NCBI RefSeq assembly: GCF_028682635.1
Contig: NZ_JANHLK010000042.1
Span: forward strand, 1 to 40,586
Direction of reading: 5' to 3'
Length of the DNA: 40,586 nucleotides
From: Pseudomonas putida
GTDB taxonomy: Bacteria; Pseudomonadota; Gammaproteobacteria; Pseudomonadales; Pseudomonadaceae
The position numbers were made by a program, and so were the translations under genes. The first letter of the stretch is position 1, and every line of letters begins with the position of its first letter. The notes under the pieces are model-generated. The model made no database searches, was not told the DNA's origin, and worked only from the letters and a program-made list of their open reading frames with translations. This document shows, piece by piece, positions 8,051 to 16,756 of the stretch.

Positions 8051-9730
8051 TCAGGCTACCAGTTGATGGCAGCCATACACCACCAGCACGCCCGCGATCA
8101 GCGTGGCATAGGGCAACCAGCCGGCGCGTTTCAGGCCGGCATCGGCCTGTACGTGCAGCTCGTTGAGCATGGCTTGCGGGAAGCGCCCCTTGTCCTGCAC
8201 GTAGTGGCGATAGCAGAACACCGGCAGGATCAATAGCGCCAGCAGCAGGCCCGTCACCAGGGTTCCGGCACCCCAGATATCGGCGCCCAGGCCCATGCAG
8301 GCCAGGTTGACGAAACTCAGTACACCACCGGCCGCCAGCAGCACGGTGGGCGCCTTGTAGGGGCGGACCCAATCCGGGCGATCCAGGCGATGGATCCAGC
8401 CGGCGTTGAGGTTGAGGAAGTTGAAGATGATGTAGCTGACGTTCGACGCCGCGAGCACGAAGACATAGTCGGACATCAGCAACAGCAACAGGTTGAACGA
8501 CAGGTCGGTCCACATGGCGGCGGTGGGTGCACCATGTTCGTTGGTGCGGCCCAGGTATTTCGGCAGCCAGCCATCCACCGACGCCTGGTACAGGGTGCGC
8601 GAGGACCCGGACATCGAAGTCATGATCGCCAGCAAGGTGGCAAGGACCAGCATGATCAACACGATGTTGGCCACCACCTTGCCGCCGCCGATGCTGTCCG
8701 CCATGACCTGGCCAACGCCCATGCCACTGTAGATCGCCGGCGACAACAGACCGCTGTAGACCGCGGGTGTGATCACCGCGCCGCTGCTATCGAGCACCGC
8801 CGGTGTCACCAACTGACCTAGACCCAGGCTGCCTTGAAACGCCAGGGGCACGAGGGTGAATACCAGGATGCACAGCAGGCCGGCATAGAAGATCGCCTTG
8901 AAGGTGTCGCGTTTGGGATCCTTGAATTCGCGCGTATAACACACCGCCGTTTCGAAACCGTAGGTCGACCACGCGGCCATGAACAACCCGCCGGCCATCA
9001 GCGACCAACCGGACATATCCCAAGGCCCGTCGATGACCTGGCCGGCCGCATCATGGGCCAGGGGGTACAGCGGCAGGAAGTTGGCCTGGGCCGCGTCACC
9101 GGTGAACAACGGCACGACGCCCACCAGCAGCAACGGAATCAGCGACGTCACACCGAGCACCAGGGTCAGGCGTGCCGAGCGCAGGATGCCGCCATGCTGC
9201 ACGGCAAACACCGTCAGCAGGATCAACAGGCCGATGGCGAAGGTCGCATTGACCCGTAGCGACAGGCCGCTCTTGATCCAGCCCAGGTCGAGCAAGGTCA
9301 GTTGCCAGGTATTGATCAATGCATCGGCGGGAAACAGCGCGGTGAGGATGTAGCCGGCCGCCAGCCCGGAACCGATCGACAGCACCGGCGACCAGGCCAG
9401 CCAGTTGCACCAGACCGACACCGGCGCGATCAGCTTGCTGTAGCGCACCCAGGCCACTGCACCGTAGACCGAGGCGCCCCCGGACTTGTGCGGGAACAGC
9501 CCGGCAATTTCGGCATAGGTGAAGGCCTGGATGAAGCCGAACACAATTGACACGATCCAGACGATCCAGGCCGGTTTGCCGACCGTGGCGGCGATGGCGC
9601 CGATAGAGAACAGCACCAGGGCGGGCACGCCACTGGCGACCCAGAAAGCCCCGCGCCAATCGATCTTGCGGTGCAGGCTGCCCACCGAACCGGCGGCCTG
9701 CGGTACGGCCTCGAACGTAGTCGCTTCCAT
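8051..9730 (-). CDS. APC-superfamily amino acid/amine permease
   Basis: Integral membrane protein of 559 residues with about twelve hydrophobic segments and the look of an APC-superfamily antiporter or permease: FWVASGVPALVLFSIGAIAA near the start, EIAGLFPHKSGGASVYGAVAW after segment 2 and GFETAVCYTREFKDPKRDTFKAI in the middle. It sits between tdm and folD in the same direction, so I infer import of trimethylamine, its N-oxide or a related amine, taking the place of the TmoXWV ABC importer of marine bacteria. The substrate is not visible in the sequence. The start at 9730 is the first methionine that fits the family; the frame is open further up into REP sequence. Confidence 0.82.
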   Translation of the reverse strand: MEATTFEAVPQAAGSVGSLHRKIDWRGAFWVASGVPALVLFSIGAIAATVGKPAWIVWIVSIVFGFIQAFTYAEIAGLFPHKSGGASVYGAVAWVRYSKLIAPVSVWCNWLAWSPVLSIGSGLAAGYILTALFPADALINTWQLTLLDLGWIKSGLSLRVNATFAIGLLILLTVFAVQHGGILRSARLTLVLGVTSLIPLLLVGVVPLFTGDAAQANFLPLYPLAHDAAGQVIDGPWDMSGWSLMAGGLFMAAWSTYGFETAVCYTREFKDPKRDTFKAIFYAGLLCILVFTLVPLAFQGSLGLGQLVTPAVLDSSGAVITPAVYSGLLSPAIYSGMGVGQVMADSIGGGKVVANIVLIMLVLATLLAIMTSMSGSSRTLYQASVDGWLPKYLGRTNEHGAPTAAMWTDLSFNLLLLLMSDYVFVLAASNVSYIIFNFLNLNAGWIHRLDRPDWVRPYKAPTVLLAAGGVLSFVNLACMGLGADIWGAGTLVTGLLLALLILPVFCYRHYVQDKGRFPQAMLNELHVQADAGLKRAGWLPYATLIAGVLVVYGCHQLVA

Positions 9731-9762
9731 CTTCGTATTCCCATGTCTTGAGTAGAGCGGCC

Positions 9763-9862
9763 CGTAGGAGCGAGCTTGCTCGCGATGGACTTGAGAACGC
9801 CGCGTTAAACCAGTAAACACGCGTTATCGTTAACGACCATCGCGAGCGAGCTCGCACCTACA
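9763..9862. repeat. REPIN between tdm and the permease gene
   Basis: Inverted REP pair, GTAGGAGCGAGCTTGCTCGC at the left and its mirror CGAGCGAGCTCGCACCTACA at the right. Being inside the presumed operon it could moderate expression of the distal permease and folD genes. Confidence 0.8.
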
Positions 9863-9901
9863 GGTGCGTGTATGGGCAGCAAACAATGAATGTGAAGTCG
9901 A

Positions 9902-12244
9902 TCAACTGCGTACCCGGCTCTTGTCCGGGTCGTAGAAAATCGCTGCGCTGACCGTGGCGCTGATGCGCTTCTGCAGGCCATCGACTTTGCCGATTTCCAG
10001 TTCCGTGCCCGCGTCGGCACAGGCCACATCGACCCGGCACAAGGCGATGTTGCTGGCCAGCAGCGGCGAGCGACAGGCACTGGTGATGACGCCGACCCGG
10101 GCCCGGCCGCGGTAGACCGGGTCGCCGTGGTGGGCCGCTTCGTTACCGTTCAATTGCAGGCCCACCAGCTTGTGGGCGGGATGGGCGCTGCGGCGCAGCA
10201 GGGCGTCGCGTCCGATGAAGTCATCGGTCTTGCTTTTCAGCGGTACGCAAAAACCGATACCCGCTTCGAATGGATCGGTCTGGTCGCTGAACTCGTAGCC
10301 GGCAAACACCAGCCCGGCTTCAATGCGCAGCATGTCCAGCGCTTCCAGGCCCAGCGGCACCATGCCCAAGGGTTGGCCGAGCGCCCAGATCCGGTCCCAG
10401 ACCTTTTCGGCATCATTGGGGTGGCACCAGACTTCATAACCCAGTTCGCCGGTGTAGCCGGTGCGGGAAATCATCAGGGGGCAGCCGTCGTAATCGTCCA
10501 GCCGGCCGACCAGGAAACGGAACCAGCCCAGGGTTTCCAGGCTCGGCTGGGTCGGCGCAGTCCAGACCATTTGTTTGAGCAGATCGCGGCTCATCGGGCC
10601 TTGCACGGCCAGGTTATGAATCTGCTCACTGGCGGATTTGATCCAGACCTTCATGCCCAGCTTCTGCGCCTGCTCGCGCAGCCAGACTCCGGCGTAGTCC
10701 TCGCCGCAGATCCAGCGGAAGTTATCCGGGCCCAGGCGCAGCAAGGTGCCGTCGTCGAGCATGCCGCCATGCTCGTGACACATCGCCGAGTACACCACTT
10801 GCCCCACCGCCAGGCGCCGCACGTCGCGGGTCAGGCAGTACTGCAGCAAGGCTTCGGCGTCGGGGCCGATGATCTCGAACTTGCGCAGGGCGGTCAGGTC
10901 CATCACCGCCACCCGTTCGCGGCAACCCAGGTATTCCTCGATGGCGCCATAGCCGTCATAACGCAGGGGCAGCCACCAGTTGCGGTAGTCGACGAAGCTG
11001 CGGGTCAGGGCGCTGGTTCGTGAATGGAAGGCCGATTCACGGGTGAGGATCGGGTCGGCATCGGCCGTGGTTCGAGTGCTCATGGCGATGGAAAAACGCT
11101 CCTTTTCGCTGTAGATACGGACATGGATATCGGTCGGGTTCCAGCCATTGGCCGGGTCGATGTCATCCGGGCACGAAGTACTGCCGCACAACAGATCGGT
11201 CATGGCCCGCAGCAGCACATAGTCGCCGGGGCGTGACCAGGGTTCGTCGAGCGTCATCTGCTGGTGCGCGTCGATCCCGGTATTGAAGAAAAAGTTGATC
11301 GCCGGCCAGCCGTTGCGCGGCTTGACACCGTGGGGCGCCATCACCCGGCTGAGGTTGTCGCTGCAGTTGTCGTGCCCGAAATAGCCGTGGCTCTCGTAGT
11401 AGCGAGCGGCGCAGGCCAGGGCGAAGGAGTCGTGGCGGCCGACGGTGTCGTGCACCACCTCGAGCATCGGCTGCATTCGCGGGTCGAAAAACTTCGAAAA
11501 CAGCCCCGGTGCCGGATAAGCGCTGCCGTTCAAGGTGCGGGTAACGGTCTGGTCCAGGTCCAGTTCCTCACCGCGATCCAGCGCGCGCCGATCCAGGGCG
11601 ACGAAGTCCGAGCACTGGCGTCCGGCGACATCCAGCACTTGCACGTACTGGCCCTTGCCGACCCTGTAGCTGTGAGCAGTGCCGGGGCTCAGGGTGAACT
11701 CGTCCAGCAGTTCACCCAGGGGTTCCGGGAGGGCGGGCAGCAACAGGGACGAGGGATTGGCCCGGGTCACCCACAATCTCAGTTCGCTGGGCCGGTATTG
11801 CCGGTCGACCGAGGTCGGCCCGGCGGGGGCGGCGACGATCACCAGCACCTCAGCGCAGGCCACGAAATGCCTGCTGTGGCCGGCGGGGCTGTCGTCGTCC
11901 CACAGGGAGGCGGCGGCAGGCAGCTGTTGTGGGTCGACACCGCGCCGCACCAGCGCCTGTTTCACCCGGCGAGCCTGCGCGCTCCCGTCGACCAGGCGTG
12001 AAGCGATCAACCGGCAGCTTGGCGAACCGCTCAGCGCCCAATCGCCGAGCGCGCTGCGGCCGTTGATGGTCAACGCCAGCAACTCGCAGGGCTGTTGGCC
12101 TTCGAGGTCGATCACTTGCAGGCTGTCGCCGGGCTGCAGGGCGACCAGGGTCAGGCCACCGGCCGCCACCCGGTAGCGCTCAAGGTCAGGGGCGCGGGCA
12201 AAGAGCCCGGGCTCCCGGGGTCGCGAAAAACGAGGTGCTTGCAT
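9902..12244 (-). CDS. tdm: Trimethylamine N-oxide demethylase (DUF1989 plus GcvT-like domain)
   Basis: 780-residue two-domain enzyme. The N-terminal half is DUF1989-like; three cysteines at 278, 294 and 358 have spacings of 16 and 64 residues, the same as I recall for the zinc-binding triad of Methylocella silvestris Tdm. The C-terminal half (about 400-780) is a GcvT/aminomethyltransferase domain with GYTGELGYEVWCHPNDA and LGLEALDMLRIEAGL that binds tetrahydrofolate. Tdm splits trimethylamine N-oxide into dimethylamine and formaldehyde, and the second domain captures the formaldehyde on THF. It follows tmm after 14 bases on the same strand. The start at 12244 follows GGAGCCTGTC. Confidence 0.9.
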   Translation of the reverse strand: MQAPRFSRPREPGLFARAPDLERYRVAAGGLTLVALQPGDSLQVIDLEGQQPCELLALTINGRSALGDWALSGSPSCRLIASRLVDGSAQARRVKQALVRRGVDPQQLPAAASLWDDDSPAGHSRHFVACAEVLVIVAAPAGPTSVDRQYRPSELRLWVTRANPSSLLLPALPEPLGELLDEFTLSPGTAHSYRVGKGQYVQVLDVAGRQCSDFVALDRRALDRGEELDLDQTVTRTLNGSAYPAPGLFSKFFDPRMQPMLEVVHDTVGRHDSFALACAARYYESHGYFGHDNCSDNLSRVMAPHGVKPRNGWPAINFFFNTGIDAHQQMTLDEPWSRPGDYVLLRAMTDLLCGSTSCPDDIDPANGWNPTDIHVRIYSEKERFSIAMSTRTTADADPILTRESAFHSRTSALTRSFVDYRNWWLPLRYDGYGAIEEYLGCRERVAVMDLTALRKFEIIGPDAEALLQYCLTRDVRRLAVGQVVYSAMCHEHGGMLDDGTLLRLGPDNFRWICGEDYAGVWLREQAQKLGMKVWIKSASEQIHNLAVQGPMSRDLLKQMVWTAPTQPSLETLGWFRFLVGRLDDYDGCPLMISRTGYTGELGYEVWCHPNDAEKVWDRIWALGQPLGMVPLGLEALDMLRIEAGLVFAGYEFSDQTDPFEAGIGFCVPLKSKTDDFIGRDALLRRSAHPAHKLVGLQLNGNEAAHHGDPVYRGRARVGVITSACRSPLLASNIALCRVDVACADAGTELEIGKVDGLQKRISATVSAAIFYDPDKSRVRS

Positions 12245-12258
12245 GACAGGCTCCAGGG

Positions 12259-13626
12259 TCAGCCGACCGACTTGATGGCGGCGGGCGGTTCACCGAGGTA
12301 CGCCGCCATGGAGTCGTCCAGGGCCTGCAACCACGGGGTGTGGTGGGGCGGCGACTGGGTGCCGGTCATCAGCGAGCGGTAGGACTTGTCGCGATAACCC
12401 ATGATGTTTTGCGCCTTGTCATGCTTCCAGTGCAGGAAGGTCTGGTTGACCGCGGCGATGTCGAAGTCGGGGTAGTCGGTGGCATCCACCAGGTGCTGGA
12501 TGTAGGCGCCCTGGTACTCGAACATCTGCTGGTTGGTTTGCAGCGTCTGTTCCCGTTCATGCCATTGCCGGCTGTCGGCGATCATTTCGGCCTGGCCTGG
12601 CAGTTCGATGCGCCCCAGGATGACATCGCGGGCGTACCAGGCCTGGGCATCGAACATGTTGAAGGAGTACCACTGATCCTGCATGCCGAGGTAGATCAGC
12701 CGCGGGTTGGCTTCCCAGAACACGCCTTTGTAGAGGTTCATCGGCCACAGGCGGTTGTCGGTCTTGAGGCTCAGTTCGTCCGGCAGGAACGGGAAGTGAT
12801 GCTTGTAACCGGTGCACAGAATGACCGCGTCGATATGCTTGCTGCTGCCATCGATGAACCAGGCGCGGTTGTTTTCCAGGCGTTGCAGCAGCGGTTTCTC
12901 TTCCCAGTTGTCCGGCCAGTTATAGCCCATGGGCGCGGTGCGGTAGCAGCTGGTGATGCTGCGGGCGCCGTACTTGTAGCATTGCGAACCGATGTCTTCG
13001 GCGGAATAGCTGCTGCCGACGATCAACAGGTCCTTGCCCTTGAACTCCAGCGCCTCACGGAAATCGTGGGCGTGCAGGATGCGCCCGGCGAACTGTTCGA
13101 AGCCTTCGAAGTACGGCACCTTGGGTGTGGAGAAGTGGCCGCAGGCGTTGATCACGTAGTCGAACTGTTCGCAGGTCAGCGTATCGCTGTTGTAGTCGTG
13201 GGCGTGCAGGGTGAAGCGCTGGCTTTGCTCATCGAACGTGACCTGGCGCACCACGTTGTTGAAGCGGATGTAGTCACGTACGCCAGCCTTTTCCACCCGG
13301 CCCTTGATGTAGTCCCACAGCACTTCGCGTGGCGGGTAGGAGCCGATGGCGCGGCCGAAATGCTCTTCGAAGGTGTAGTCGGCGAACTCCAGGCATTCCT
13401 TGGGGCCGTTCGACCACAGGTAGCGGTACATGCTGCCGTGCACCGGTTCACCATTCTCGTCCAGGCCGGTGCGCCAGGTGTAGTTCCACATGCCGCCCCA
13501 GTCGCTCTGCTTTTCGAAGCAGACCAGTTCGGGGATGTCGGCGCCCTTGTCGCGGGCCGACTGGAAAGCGCGAAGTTGCGCCAGGCCGCAAGGTCCGGCG
13601 CCGATGATTGCCACGCGTAAAGTCAT
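12259..13626 (-). CDS. tmm: Trimethylamine monooxygenase (class B flavoprotein monooxygenase)
   Basis: 455 residues, the usual length for bacterial Tmm. Visible: FAD-binding GAGPCG (9-14), the flavin monooxygenase fingerprint FAGRILHAHDF (179-189, FxGxxxHxxxF) and NADPH-binding GSSYSAEDIG (204-213). It oxidises trimethylamine to its N-oxide with NADPH and oxygen. The short form with EKQSDWGGMWNYTWRTG matches Tmm rather than Baeyer-Villiger enzymes. Flanked by purU and tdm on the same strand, which supports the substrate. Indole or other amine oxidation by relatives is known, so substrate breadth cannot be excluded. Confidence 0.9.
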   Translation of the reverse strand: MTLRVAIIGAGPCGLAQLRAFQSARDKGADIPELVCFEKQSDWGGMWNYTWRTGLDENGEPVHGSMYRYLWSNGPKECLEFADYTFEEHFGRAIGSYPPREVLWDYIKGRVEKAGVRDYIRFNNVVRQVTFDEQSQRFTLHAHDYNSDTLTCEQFDYVINACGHFSTPKVPYFEGFEQFAGRILHAHDFREALEFKGKDLLIVGSSYSAEDIGSQCYKYGARSITSCYRTAPMGYNWPDNWEEKPLLQRLENNRAWFIDGSSKHIDAVILCTGYKHHFPFLPDELSLKTDNRLWPMNLYKGVFWEANPRLIYLGMQDQWYSFNMFDAQAWYARDVILGRIELPGQAEMIADSRQWHEREQTLQTNQQMFEYQGAYIQHLVDATDYPDFDIAAVNQTFLHWKHDKAQNIMGYRDKSYRSLMTGTQSPPHHTPWLQALDDSMAAYLGEPPAAIKSVG

Positions 13627-13669
13627 GATCGTGCCTCGTAATGGCTCTTGGGATAAAGGGCAGGCGCGC

Positions 13670-14533
13670 TCAGCGAAAGATCACTGTCTTGTCCTGGTTG
13701 ATGAACACCCGGTGTTCCAGGTGGTATTTGAGGGCTTTGGACAGGGCCACGGTTTCGGTATCGCGGCCGATGGCGACCAGGGAGTCGGGCAGATGGGTGT
13801 GATCGACCCGCTGGATTTCCTGCTCGATGATCGGTCCCTCGTCGAGGTCGCTGGTGACGTAGTGCGCCGTGGCCCCGATCAGCTTCACGCCTCGGTCGTA
13901 GGCCTGGTGATACGGCTTGGCCCCCTTGAAGCCCGGCAGGAACGAGTGATGGATATTGATGGCGCGACCGGACAGCTGTTGGCACAGTCCATCGGAGAGG
14001 ATCTGCATGTAGCGGGCAAGGACCACGAGGTCGGTGCGGGTATCCTCGACGATGCGCATCAACTCGGCTTCTTGACTGGCCTTGGTGTCCTTGGTGATGG
14101 GCAGGTAGATGAAACGAATGCCTTCGCGTTCGGCCATGGCCCGCAGATCCAGATGGTTGGAGACCACTGCCGTGATGGTCATGTCCATTTCGCCTTTGCG
14201 GTGGCGATACAGCAGGTCGGTCAGGCAGTGGTCGAATTTGCTGACCATCAGCAACACCCGGGTCGGCTGGCTGGTGCAGAAGAGTTGCCACTGCATGTCG
14301 AAGCCGCTGGCCATGTCGCCCAGGTCTTCGCGCAGGGCACCGACATCGCCGGTGATGCCGGCGTTGAAGCGAAACACCGCGCGCATGAAAAACTGCCCGG
14401 TGAATTCGTCGTCGAATTGTGCGAGCTCGCTGATGTAGCAGTGTTGCGCCGCCAGGCAGGTGGTGATGGCGGCGACGATGCCGGAGGCTGCCGGGCAACT
14501 GATCTTGAGAATGTAGTGTTCGGGGGTATCCAT
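13670..14533 (-). CDS. purU: Formyltetrahydrofolate deformylase
   Basis: 287 residues: N-terminal ACT domain (about 5-85, YILKISCPAASGIVAAITTCL in pieces) and C-terminal formyltransferase-fold domain with the motif INIHHSFLPGFKGAKPY and DEGPIIEQE. PurU hydrolyses 10-formyl-THF to formate and THF. In this operon it would regenerate free THF after FolD, so that Tdm and DmmD can keep accepting formaldehyde. Two ATG codons are adjacent (14536 and 14533); the second has better spacing from AAGGAG. Confidence 0.94.
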   Translation of the reverse strand: MDTPEHYILKISCPAASGIVAAITTCLAAQHCYISELAQFDDEFTGQFFMRAVFRFNAGITGDVGALREDLGDMASGFDMQWQLFCTSQPTRVLLMVSKFDHCLTDLLYRHRKGEMDMTITAVVSNHLDLRAMAEREGIRFIYLPITKDTKASQEAELMRIVEDTRTDLVVLARYMQILSDGLCQQLSGRAINIHHSFLPGFKGAKPYHQAYDRGVKLIGATAHYVTSDLDEGPIIEQEIQRVDHTHLPDSLVAIGRDTETVALSKALKYHLEHRVFINQDKTVIFR

Positions 14534-14565
14534 CATGGGCTCCTTGATGAAATGAAAATGACGGC

Positions 14566-15696
14566 TCAGCCCTTGGCCGTGCGCTTGGTTTTTTCCGGGT
14601 CGTCGAAGGGCAGGGCATGGGTTACCGCCGCGCTGTCCTGGCTGCCGCGAACCTGCAGGGCAATACCTGGAACGGAGCAGGCAACGTTCATGCGGGCGAT
14701 GGCCATGGAACGCTTGCTCAGGCGTGAATACATGCCACAGGTGATCACCCCGACTTGTTTGTCGCCTTGCCAGAGGGTGTCGCCGGCCTCGGCAGGGCGG
14801 ACGCCTTCGAGCAGTACGCCGGTGATCTTGAAACGCTCCTGGCCGCGCAGTCGAAAGTGTTCTTCGGCACCGCGGAAATCGCGTTTGTCCGGGGAGACGG
14901 TGAAGTCCAGACCCATTTCCCACAGGGTGTCGCCCGCCTTCTGGTCGGCGAAGGGGTACATCTGCGAGTTGTCGTAGGGAAAGAACATCAACGAGCTTTC
15001 CACCCGCAACCAGTCCAGCGCGGTGAAGGCGCAGGGGATGATGCCCAGGCCCGCACCCTGTTCGAGAATCGAGTCCCACAGCGCCGGGGCATCGGCCGCC
15101 TTGCAAAAGATCTCGTAGCCTCGCTCGCCGGTGTAGCCGGTCCGGGAGATCATTACCGGGCGGTCGAACAGGCGGGTCTGCAAGTGATGGAAGTAGGGCA
15201 GCTGACGAATACCGGGGACGTGCTCGGCGAGAAAGTCCACTGCCAATGGCCCTTGCAGCGAGAGGTCGTGCAAGTCGTCGTCGAACAACACCGCCACTTG
15301 CCGGCCCTGGGATGAGCGCACCAGCATTTCGTGGCCGCTGCCGGCGCCATGCACCACCATGAACGCGTTGGGTCCGGTGCGGTAGACGATGCAGTCATCG
15401 ACGAACTTGCCGTCCTCGTCGAGCATCGAGGCGTACACCGATTTGCCCGGGTAGAGCTTGGCGATGTCACGGGTGGTGGCCCACTGCAACAGGCTTTCGG
15501 CGTGGGGGCCGACGTAGTGGACTTTCTTCAACCCGGACACATCCATCAACCCGGCCCGGGTGCGGATCGCCTGATGATGATCGGCCAGTTCACTGCTGTA
15601 GGTCCAGGCAGTGCCCATGCCGTTCCAGTCTTCCAGGTTCGAGCCGAGTGCGCGGTGCCGTTCGGCCAGTGCAGAAATACGCCATGAGTGAGCCAT
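14566..15696 (-). CDS. dmmD: GcvT-family THF-dependent protein of dimethylamine oxidation
   Basis: 376-residue aminomethyltransferase-fold protein (GcvT/DmdA family) with RTRAGLMDVSGLKKVHYVGP (in pieces), GYTGERGYEIFCKAADAPALWD and LDWLRVESSLMFF. DmmD accompanies dimethylamine monooxygenase in the known dmmDABC clusters and is thought to pass the methyl-derived formaldehyde to tetrahydrofolate. Here it follows dmmC, whereas in Ruegeria-type clusters it leads the operon. It resembles the C-terminal half of Tdm, so the operon carries two related THF-loading domains. RBS AAGGATCC before the ATG. Confidence 0.85.
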   Translation of the reverse strand: MAHSWRISALAERHRALGSNLEDWNGMGTAWTYSSELADHHQAIRTRAGLMDVSGLKKVHYVGPHAESLLQWATTRDIAKLYPGKSVYASMLDEDGKFVDDCIVYRTGPNAFMVVHGAGSGHEMLVRSSQGRQVAVLFDDDLHDLSLQGPLAVDFLAEHVPGIRQLPYFHHLQTRLFDRPVMISRTGYTGERGYEIFCKAADAPALWDSILEQGAGLGIIPCAFTALDWLRVESSLMFFPYDNSQMYPFADQKAGDTLWEMGLDFTVSPDKRDFRGAEEHFRLRGQERFKITGVLLEGVRPAEAGDTLWQGDKQVGVITCGMYSRLSKRSMAIARMNVACSVPGIALQVRGSQDSAAVTHALPFDDPEKTKRTAKG

Positions 15697-15730
15697 GTGA
15701 GGATCCTTGTCGGGAGAAAGTGGTAAGGGG

Positions 15731-16747
15731 TCAGGCTTGCAGGTCGAAGCGGCTCAGCCACTGGACCAGGGTCTGTCGGTAGCGGCTCATGCCCTTGTAG
15801 TCGGCGATCGGCTCGGGCAGGTCGCGCAGGACGCGGTGCAGGCGGCAGCCCCAGCCGGGCTGAGTGACCAGCTCATCCATGCTGATCAGGTAGGTGCGGA
15901 TGCTGAACATCACCGCGTTGCTGCGGGGCAAGCGGGCCATCACTTGCAGTTCGACCCGCAGATGCACTTGCTGCCCGACGTTGCCAGCCGTAATGCGCCC
16001 ACGGTCGGCGCCCCATTCATGGAACGTCTCGGGTGAGGAGTCGAGGCGCGGATTGATGGTCAGCGTCCAGTTCAGGCGGCGAACCGGCTTCCCGACCTGC
16101 AAGGCCAGCAGGTACTTGAGTGCGCGGTCGAACACGCCCATCTGATGGGCCATGGGCACGGGCGAATGCCACTGCTTGAAACTCATGCCGGCGTCGAATG
16201 CCAGGGACCAGTCGGCTGGGCTTGTGACCATGCCGGCGTCCATGTACAGATCACCGTCGCGCTGGTCGAGCAGGGCGAAATCCCCCTGGACCTGGCGGGT
16301 GATGAACTCCAGCGGCTCGCAGGGCAGGCTCGCGGCATCGCCGAAGACAAAGTGCTGGTCGATGTCCAGCAGCTGATTGCGCCAATGCCAGTGCTCGCCC
16401 TGACGCTCCAGCACAAACCACTGCGGATAATCGGCGGCGAGCTGCTCCATGAGCATCTGCAGGGCATCCCACGCTGCCACTTGCATGTGCGGCATCACCA
16501 GGTAGCGGCGCGGGTCCTTGTCCAGTACCAGGGCGCGTTCGGCCATTTCCGAACGGTAGTGTTCGTCGATGTCGAAGCCGTGCTGGTAAATCGAACCAGG
16601 GTCCCGGGACGTGGCCGGTTCGATGTTCACCGAATACAGGTAGCTGTCCTCGGTGAACGGGAAGGGAAAGCGGCGGATGGCGGCGGGGCTGTTGCGAAAA
16701 CTGAAGTCGTTGCGGTAGCTCAGCACCGGGCTGGATGGAATGGTCAT
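15731..16747 (-). CDS. dmmC: Dimethylamine monooxygenase catalytic subunit (DUF3445, haem-dependent oxidative N-demethylase type)
   Basis: 338 residues of the DUF3445 family, whose characterised member HODM is a haem enzyme with a PAS-like fold that oxidatively demethylates dimethylamine to methylamine and formaldehyde. Visible family stretches are FPFTEDSYLYSVNI, DEHYRSEMAERALVLDKDP, PADWSLAFDAGMSFKQWHSPVP and MFSIRTYLISMDEL. It works with the reductase and the small subunit encoded just upstream. The letter (A/B/C) is taken from memory of the dmmABC literature and may differ between papers; the family call itself is firm. Confidence 0.88.
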   Translation of the reverse strand: MTIPSSPVLSYRNDFSFRNSPAAIRRFPFPFTEDSYLYSVNIEPATSRDPGSIYQHGFDIDEHYRSEMAERALVLDKDPRRYLVMPHMQVAAWDALQMLMEQLAADYPQWFVLERQGEHWHWRNQLLDIDQHFVFGDAASLPCEPLEFITRQVQGDFALLDQRDGDLYMDAGMVTSPADWSLAFDAGMSFKQWHSPVPMAHQMGVFDRALKYLLALQVGKPVRRLNWTLTINPRLDSSPETFHEWGADRGRITAGNVGQQVHLRVELQVMARLPRSNAVMFSIRTYLISMDELVTQPGWGCRLHRVLRDLPEPIADYKGMSRYRQTLVQWLSRFDLQA

Positions 16748-16756
16748 GGTCGACTC

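Noticed and set aside
13670..15106. Long minus-strand frame joining purU with a second reading of dmmD
   Set aside because: The upstream part is a shadow frame over the dmmD gene; purU has its own ATG and RBS at 14533.
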